Of a DNA stretch of 64,000 nucleotides, positions 59,034 through 64,000 are shown one piece after another. The notes beneath the pieces were generated by a model. That model saw nothing but the letters and a program-made list of their open reading frames with translations, was not told the origin of the DNA and ran no database searches. The translations under genes were made by a program, and so were the position numbers. The stretch's first letter is position 1. The number at the start of each line of letters is the position of its first letter. This DNA comes from Shimia sp047124445 (lineage in GTDB: Bacteria > Pseudomonadota > Alphaproteobacteria > Rhodobacterales > Rhodobacteraceae): contig NZ_CP138921.1 in NCBI RefSeq assembly GCF_047124445.1, positions 3,224,001 through 3,288,000 of the forward strand. The letters are read 5' to 3'.

Positions 59034-60317
59034 TTATTGAGCAAAGCCGAGCATTCGGGGCAGCCAGAGAGCGGCGTCTTCCCAGAAGGCAAAGGCAAAT
59101 AGGATGGCGACCTCGGCGAGCAGGAACGGGAACAGCTTGATCGAGATGCGTTCCAGTTTTTCGCCGGTGACCGAGGATAAGACAAAGAGGCAGGCGCCAA
59201 CCGGTGGCGTCATCAGTGAGATGTTGAGCGCCAGGACAAAGATGATGCCTGCGTGGATCGGCTCGAGACCAACCTGTTCCGTGAGTGGGACCAGCACCGG
59301 GGCCAGAATGATCAGGATGGCGGTGATGTCCATGACCATGCCGACCAGCAAAAGCAGGCCGACGATGATGGCGATGACAGCGTAGCGGTTGTCTGATAGG
59401 CCCAGCACGGTTTCGGCCAGCAGCTGTGGGATGCGCTCAAAGCTCATCCACCAGCCCAAGATGCCGGCAAAGGCGATGATGACAAAAATCACTCCGGTGA
59501 TGCGGGCGGTGCGCACCAGCATGCCGTAGAAGCCTTTGATGGTCAGAGTGCGGTAGACAAAGACGCCAATGAACACCGCATAGGCCACGGCAATGGAGGC
59601 CGCTTCAGTGGGGGTCACAACGCCACCCAGAATGCCGCCGAGGATGATGACGGGCATGGCGAGCGCCGTGAGGGACGAGACAAACGTGTCCCAGACTTCG
59701 CGCGGCGTGGCGCCGCGCACCGCTTTGGGCAGGTTTTCGCGTTTGCCGCCAATGGCAATGACGCTCATGCAGACCAGGCAGATCACCAGGCCGGGCAAGA
59801 CACCTGCTGCAAACAGGCCGGCGATCGAGACGCCCATCAAGGAGCCATAGACCACCATCAGGCCCGAAGGCGGAATGGTGGGGCCAATGATGGAGCCAGC
59901 GGCGGTGACGGCGCAGGCGTAGTCACGCTTGTAGCCTTCTTTGACCATCGCGGGGACAAGGGTGCGGCCAAAGGCGGCGGCGTCTGCGGTGGCGGAGCCG
60001 GTAAGGCCAGCAAAGAAGACCGAGGCAAGCATATTGGTGTGGGCTAGGCCGCCGCGGAAGCGACCGACGAGAACTTGGGCTAGCTTCACCAGGCGGTTGG
60101 TTATGCCGATGTCGTTCATGATTTCACCGGCGAGGATGAAAAACGGCATCGCGAGGAAGGGGAAAATATTCAGTCCGTTGAAGACCTTGCTTGGACCTAC
60201 AGCAAGGAACTGTGTTCCGGCCATGTCGATGAGGCCAACCACACCTGCCAGGCCAATGGCAAAGCCGATGGGCATGCCAAATAGGATCAGGGTCACAAAG
60301 GCAATGGCGACAATCAT
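59034..60317 (-). CDS. TRAP transporter large permease (DctM family)
   Basis: The 427-residue integral membrane protein has the family's twelve-helix layout. Features include VGLIDMAGTQFLAVGPSKVF, AVTAAGSIIGPTIPPSGLMV (the conserved PPS loop), TPTEAASIAVAYA and ALNISLMTPPVGACLFV. It imports the anion with sodium. It overlaps the small permease stop by four bases and is followed 32 bases later by dctP. Confidence 0.96.
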   Translation of the reverse strand: MIVAIAFVTLILFGMPIGFAIGLAGVVGLIDMAGTQFLAVGPSKVFNGLNIFPFLAMPFFILAGEIMNDIGITNRLVKLAQVLVGRFRGGLAHTNMLASVFFAGLTGSATADAAAFGRTLVPAMVKEGYKRDYACAVTAAGSIIGPTIPPSGLMVVYGSLMGVSIAGLFAAGVLPGLVICLVCMSVIAIGGKRENLPKAVRGATPREVWDTFVSSLTALAMPVIILGGILGGVVTPTEAASIAVAYAVFIGVFVYRTLTIKGFYGMLVRTARITGVIFVIIAFAGILGWWMSFERIPQLLAETVLGLSDNRYAVIAIIVGLLLLVGMVMDITAILIILAPVLVPLTEQVGLEPIHAGIIFVLALNISLMTPPVGACLFVLSSVTGEKLERISIKLFPFLLAEVAILFAFAFWEDAALWLPRMLGFAQ

Positions 60318-60835
60318 GAGGTTTCCTCCTCGAGGTGGTCAGAGAAGGGCGGGTTGTCGATGTGGGTGCCAAGGTCGCGGATCAACACGAGAGCGAGCTG
60401 CAGTGAGGACAGAAAAGCAGCGACAGGAATGGCGGCATAAAAGGGCGCAAGGCTGACGCCGAAGATCATCGCCTGACGCGGGGCGCCGGATTGTGTGAAG
60501 GCGATGCCGTACCACGCGACGTAGAGAAACAGCGCCAGCGCCAGCAGGTCCATGGCGATTAGCATCGTGCGGCGCAAAGGGTAGGGCAGCACCATGATGA
60601 AAGCGGTCAGGCCGATGTGGTCGCGTCGGGCAATGCCGGAGGACACGGCCAGCATCGCGGCCCAGATCATCAGATAGCGGGCCAGCGTCTCGGGCCAGGG
60701 CAGTTGCCAATGAAAGAAGTAGCGGTCGATCACCCCCAGCCACACATCGAGGACCAAGGCGAGCATAAGTGCCGCAACAATAGCCTCAACGATGGTGTTG
60801 ATTTTCGCGCTGGCAGATTCTGCCCAGTGACGCAT
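60314..60835 (-). CDS. TRAP transporter small permease (DctQ family)
   Basis: The 173-residue protein has four membrane helices (for example VEAIVAALMLALVLDVWLG, TLARYLMIWAAMLAVSSGI) typical of DctQ. The ATG at 60835 follows a GGGAGGGGG ribosome site; an in-frame ATG at 60859 is less likely. It is the first gene of the six-gene operon and is divergent from the RpiR regulator. Confidence 0.93.
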   Translation of the reverse strand: MRHWAESASAKINTIVEAIVAALMLALVLDVWLGVIDRYFFHWQLPWPETLARYLMIWAAMLAVSSGIARRDHIGLTAFIMVLPYPLRRTMLIAMDLLALALFLYVAWYGIAFTQSGAPRQAMIFGVSLAPFYAAIPVAAFLSSLQLALVLIRDLGTHIDNPPFSDHLEEETS

Positions 60836-60859
60836 CGGCCCCCTCCCATGGATCGACAT

Positions 60860-60873
60860 GTGTACTTTAGGTA
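60860..60873. promoter_or_regulatory. Operator-like motif, copy 1, in the TRAP/RpiR intergenic region
   Basis: GTGTACTTTAGGTA, which reads TACCTAAAGTACAC on the minus strand. It nearly matches TACTTAAGTACAC on the plus strand at 60915-60927. It lies at the predicted start of the TRAP operon transcript. Confidence 0.5.
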
Positions 60874-60914
60874 CGTATATTTTCGAAATAGGCGGGCAAT
60901 CAAGCAGTTTTTGT

Positions 60915-60927
60915 TACTTAAGTACAC
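60915..60927. promoter_or_regulatory. Operator-like motif, copy 2, in the TRAP/RpiR intergenic region
   Basis: TACTTAAGTACAC contains the perfect palindrome TACTTAAGTA and is the inverted partner of copy 1, about 55 bases away. Confidence 0.5.
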
Positions 60928-60972
60928 GATTTGACGAATATTGCCGTAACTAAAGGGAGAAATTTGGAGCGT

Positions 60973-61001
60973 TTGACGTGAAAATGTATCTGAATTACAC
61001 A
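60973..61001 (+). promoter_or_regulatory. Putative promoter of the RpiR regulator gene
   Basis: TTGACG (60973-60978), 17 bases, then TACACA (60996-61001), 27 bases before the GTG start. It is a plausible sigma-70-type site. Confidence 0.55.
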
Positions 61002-61027
61002 TCGTTGGAGTGAAATGTGAGGCGACC

Positions 61028-61963
61028 GTGACCGAGAAAACCCCCGAATCAGGCCTGGAAGACTTGCCCCCAAAGAAGGGGCGGACAGGCGCCGGAGATG
61101 TGATTTCCGCTTTGCATCACCATGACGGAAAGCTGGCGACGCAGGAGCAGAAAGTCGCGGACTATGTGAAGGCGCATCTGGAAGATGTGAGCTCGATGAA
61201 TATTGCCGATCTTGCAGCGCATTGTGAGGTGAGCACACCCACGGTGATCCGGTTTTGCCGGACGTTGGGCTGTGATGGATTTCGGGAGTTCAAACTGCGG
61301 TTGGCGCAGAACCTGGCGGTCAGTCGGCAGTATCTTTCTCCAGACCCGCTGCCGGATGCGGCGCGGGGAGATACGGTTGTTGATCAGATTTTGGGGGCGC
61401 TGTTTGCCGCGACCAACACGATGCGCCATCAGATCGAGCCTGAAGTGTTGGACCGCGCAAAAGAGGCGCTGTTGAATACGCAGCACCTTTTGTTTGCGGG
61501 GATTGGCGGCGGTTCGTCCAATGTGTCGCAAGAGGCGGCGAACCGGTTTTTCCGTCTTGGTATTCCGTCGGTCTCCACCAGCGACAGCTATATTCTGCAA
61601 ATGCGGGCGGCGACGTTGAAGGCGGGAGATGTGCTGTTTTTGATTTCTGCGAGCGGTGAGGCGGATGCCATTGTTGGGGCGGCGGAAATTGCCGGCGGCT
61701 ATGGCGCGACAACTATCTGCATCACCAAGCCGAACACGCGGCTGGCCAATGCTTGCACGATCCCGATTGTGGTGGACTTGCCGGAGGATCGGGACATCCA
61801 CAAACCCACGGCCTCGCGCTACGTACATATGATTTTGGTGGATGCGCTGGCGATGGCGGTGGCGCAGGGCATGGCGTCGGAGACCACGGAGAACTTACGT
61901 CGTATTCGGGCGTCTCTGACGGCTTATCACGGTCGGACCGGACCGCAGCCTTTGGGTGACTAA
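61028..61963 (+). CDS. RpiR (MurR) family transcriptional regulator
   Basis: The 311-residue protein has an N-terminal HTH_6 domain (LATQEQKVADYVKAHLEDVSSM, then VSTPTVIRFCRTLGCDGFREFKLRLA) and a C-terminal SIS domain (LFAGIGGGSSNVSQEAANRF, DVLFLISASGEADAI). SIS domains bind phosphosugars or related metabolites. It probably controls the divergent TRAP/M81/aldolase operon. The GTG at 61028 is preferred over 61010 because TGAGG lies six bases before it. Confidence 0.92.
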   Translation: MTEKTPESGLEDLPPKKGRTGAGDVISALHHHDGKLATQEQKVADYVKAHLEDVSSMNIADLAAHCEVSTPTVIRFCRTLGCDGFREFKLRLAQNLAVSRQYLSPDPLPDAARGDTVVDQILGALFAATNTMRHQIEPEVLDRAKEALLNTQHLLFAGIGGGSSNVSQEAANRFFRLGIPSVSTSDSYILQMRAATLKAGDVLFLISASGEADAIVGAAEIAGGYGATTICITKPNTRLANACTIPIVVDLPEDRDIHKPTASRYVHMILVDALAMAVAQGMASETTENLRRIRASLTAYHGRTGPQPLGD

Positions 61964-61974
61964 GCCGTAGATTG

Positions 61975-62008
61975 AAAAAGCCCCCAACCGATGGCTGGGG
62001 GCTTTTTT
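61975..62008. terminator. Bidirectional terminator between rpiR and hexosaminidase genes
   Basis: AAAAAGCCCCCA and TGGGGGCTTTTT form a 12-pair stem, flanked by A and T runs, between two convergent genes. Confidence 0.9.
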
Positions 62009-62009
62009 G

Positions 62010-63893
62010 TTACAGGCGTGGCATCACCTCAGCCAATGCGGCAAAACGCTCAAAGGATTTGTTTTCCGCTTCACTCCACCCCGCTTCGGCAATGGCGTTC
62101 AGGCGTGGATAAATCATGTGGTTGCGACGCTCCAACGTGGTGAGGTGTTCGCTCCACATGCAGCCTTGAACCCCTTTGAGACGCCCCTGAAGCGCGGCGT
62201 CGCCGTTGTCCGCTTCAAAGGCATAAGTTTTGTCCAATGGGGTGAACCCCGCCCAGCTTGCGCCCGGCGCGTACCAGGCATCCGAGAGTGCCATATCGAG
62301 GTAGTAGGCCTGACCCGGTGTGCTGACCACATCGTAGCCATCGTTGGCCAGTTCGGCCGTTTTTTCCACGGTGGTCCAGGCAAACAGCAGGCTCTTCTCT
62401 GGGTCCAGACCGCCGCCATGGGCAACCTCTTCCCAACCGCCGAGCTTGCGGCCGCGATCTGCGAGGAAATCCTGAATTTGACGCAGGAAATAGGCCTGAA
62501 GTTCGAAGGTGCCTTTGAGACCGGTCTCGCGCATCATGGCCTGGGCTTTGGGCGACTGCATCCAGGCGTTTTCGGCGACTTCGTCCCCGCCAATGTGCAC
62601 AACCTCAAATGGGAAGATTTCGAGCACCTCTTCGAGAACTTTGGTGGCAAAGGTGTAGGAGCCTTCAATGGCCGGGTTGAGCGCGTTGTTGCCGTAGCCT
62701 TGCACCGACCAGTAGCTTTCCGGTTCCTCAGAATCGACCAGCTCCGGCAGCGCGCCAAGCACACAGGCGCAGTGGCCCGGCACGTCAATTTCTGGCATCA
62801 CCTCGACACCCAGCGTTGCGGCGTGGGCGACCACCTGGCGGGCGTCTTCCTGGGTGTAGAAGCCACCTTGACCAGCAGGATCGGCGCCAAGCTGTGGCAG
62901 CACCGGAAGGTCCAGACCGGTGTGTGCGGCGACATCGGTGAGCTGCGGATAAGCTTTGATTTCCAAGCGCCAGCCTTCGTCATCGGTCAGGTGCCAATGG
63001 AAGCGGTTCATCTTGTGCCAGGCCATGATGTCCACGTAGCGTAGGACCTGCTCCATTGGATAGATCTGGCGGGAGACATCGAGATGCGCACCGCGCCATT
63101 CGTGGCGGGGGGCATCGGAGATTTCGCCAGTGAACGGCACCCCGTAGTTGGCGCTGTCTTGATGGGCGTTGGTCAAGGCCTGAGACAGCGTGATGAGACC
63201 ATAGAGCAGCCCCTGATTAGTGGCGTGGAATAGCGTAGGCTGACCGTTTTTCCACGTGATGCGGTAGGCCTCCTTCCCAAGCGACGCGTCGGTTGTGATC
63301 TGTAGCTGCGGCACGTCGTCTTTTGCCGTCAGAACAAACGGCACTGGCGCGAGAGGGTACAGCCGACGGGTGAGGTCGGCGACATGGGAGACCGCTTGAA
63401 TGGTGGCAAGATCGCGCTGCGCCACGGCGTAGTGCATGGGAGCGTTGGCGCACCAGTGGCTCACCTCAACTTGGTTGGGTTGTGGCAGCACTCCACAGGA
63501 CAGGGTCACATTTTCGATTGGCGCGGTTTCGCCAATGGCTTTGGGCGCTTGCAGTTCACTGGCAAAGGCTGGCACCAGCGTGCCGTCTTCCAGAATGACA
63601 CCGGCAGACTTGGGGCCTTCGTTGGAGTGCTGGGCCGGGCGCGTGAGGCTGTGTTCGGTGAATCGCCAGGTTTCGCCGGGGTTCAGTACAAAGCCTGACT
63701 CAGAGGCGTATTCGTGGAAGTTGGCCTGACGCCGAACAAGTGTCGCGCCGGTGCAGCGTGATGGGCGCAGGGTGCGCACCAGGGTGGTGTAAATCAGGCG
63801 TGGGTTGGTGACTGGGGTGTCGCCGCAGTTGGTCAGTGCAAACTCCATGGCGCCGTCTTTTGCGTGCCAGAGGCTGTCGAGGTGGAAGTGCAT
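62010..63893 (-). CDS. Beta-N-acetylhexosaminidase (GH20)
   Basis: The 627-residue enzyme has an N-terminal beta domain, then a GH20 barrel with HEWRGAHLDVSRQIYPMEQV, FHWHLTDDEGWRLEIKAY and the catalytic Asp-Glu pair in VVHIGGDEVAENAW. It releases terminal GlcNAc/GalNAc from chitin oligomers or glycans. No obvious signal peptide is seen (MHFHLDSLWHAKDGAMEFAL), so it may act inside the cell on imported chitobiose-type sugars. It is followed upstream by a partial gene at the window edge. Confidence 0.95.
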   Translation of the reverse strand: MHFHLDSLWHAKDGAMEFALTNCGDTPVTNPRLIYTTLVRTLRPSRCTGATLVRRQANFHEYASESGFVLNPGETWRFTEHSLTRPAQHSNEGPKSAGVILEDGTLVPAFASELQAPKAIGETAPIENVTLSCGVLPQPNQVEVSHWCANAPMHYAVAQRDLATIQAVSHVADLTRRLYPLAPVPFVLTAKDDVPQLQITTDASLGKEAYRITWKNGQPTLFHATNQGLLYGLITLSQALTNAHQDSANYGVPFTGEISDAPRHEWRGAHLDVSRQIYPMEQVLRYVDIMAWHKMNRFHWHLTDDEGWRLEIKAYPQLTDVAAHTGLDLPVLPQLGADPAGQGGFYTQEDARQVVAHAATLGVEVMPEIDVPGHCACVLGALPELVDSEEPESYWSVQGYGNNALNPAIEGSYTFATKVLEEVLEIFPFEVVHIGGDEVAENAWMQSPKAQAMMRETGLKGTFELQAYFLRQIQDFLADRGRKLGGWEEVAHGGGLDPEKSLLFAWTTVEKTAELANDGYDVVSTPGQAYYLDMALSDAWYAPGASWAGFTPLDKTYAFEADNGDAALQGRLKGVQGCMWSEHLTTLERRNHMIYPRLNAIAEAGWSEAENKSFERFAALAEVMPRL

Positions 63894-63939
63894 TTCTATC
63901 GTCCTGTTGGTTGGATGACTAAGACAGTGTCAAAAGAGG

Positions 63940-64000
63940 TCACGCAAGCGCGTTGGCAAAGACGCCTTGTTCGGAGCCGGGGATCACAACGGCGGCGCAG
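63940..64000 (-). CDS. 3' end of an unidentified gene (partial)
   Basis: A minus-strand frame open to the window edge ends with VVIPGSEQGVFANALA and a TGA at 63940-63942. It lies 46 bases upstream of the hexosaminidase start and is likely in the same operon. Too little sequence is visible to name the product. Confidence 0.5.
   Translation of the reverse strand, partial: CAAVVIPGSEQGVFANALA

Overview
The window is a chromosomal segment of a marine-type alphaproteobacterium, most likely of the Roseobacter group (Rhodobacterales). The basis is the protein families and gene orders: a NavSp-like bacterial sodium channel, a TRAP transporter catabolic operon, a dnaKJ operon with an alphaproteobacterial RpoH-type promoter, lptC-lptA-lptB-hpf-ptsN, ubiE-ubiB next to mutM, and an imelysin/DUF1111/DUF1513 iron cluster. 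Coding density is high, and many starts overlap the preceding stop (ATGA, TGATG, GTGA). No rRNA, CRISPR array, insertion sequence, integrase or prophage gene was seen. One tRNA (Leu, CAG) is present.

Layout. 1-4.2 kb: the 3' end of secA, then a two-gene envelope operon (a secreted protein of unknown function and a PstS-like/OmpA fusion). 4.2-10 kb: radC, an amino-acid-type ABC binding protein, dnaJ-dnaK and alkB. 10.0-10.9 kb: two small AT-rich putative lipoproteins. 11-26.8 kb: a large surface-polysaccharide region holding an ABC-2 export permease, cysQ, kdsB, a GT2 glycosyltransferase, a UDP-glucuronate epimerase-like protein, a FlaA1/CapD-type dehydratase, a Wza-like export lipoprotein, galU, galE, three more glycosyltransferases and a two-module sulfotransferase. 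Together these could make, export and sulfate a surface glycan. No KpsT-type ATPase or Wzx/Wzy is in the window.

26.9-32.6 kb: the envelope/LPS housekeeping block ptsN, hpf, lptB, lptA, lptC, kdsD, then RNase D and a kinase-like protein. 32.6-38.8 kb: an iron-acquisition-like cluster of two imelysins, a di-haem DUF1111 protein, DUF1513 and a MauG/CcpA-type peroxidase. Its two promoters carry closely matching CTGACT-N2-TTTTGTC motifs. 38.9-43 kb: enoyl-CoA hydratase and mutM on the minus strand, ubiE-ubiB on the plus strand. 43-53.4 kb: dapA, a lytic transglycosylase, an EamA transporter, a divergent mnmD/FAD-oxidoreductase pair (split MnmC-like), an FMN reductase, an OmpA lipoprotein, an AraC-Ogt fusion, a TetR regulator with a fatty-acid-hydroxylase-family membrane protein, and the sodium channel.

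53.4-64 kb: a complex I NDUFA9-like protein, tRNA-Leu, and a six-gene minus-strand operon (dctQ-dctM-dctP-M81 metallopeptidase-D-threonine-aldolase-like protein-RidA). A divergent RpiR regulator probably controls it. The window closes with a GH20 hexosaminidase and the 3' end of an unidentified gene. The most promising under-described systems are this TRAP/M81/aldolase/RidA operon, the iron cluster with its shared operator, the glycan locus with its double sulfotransferase, and the structured leader in front of hpf.
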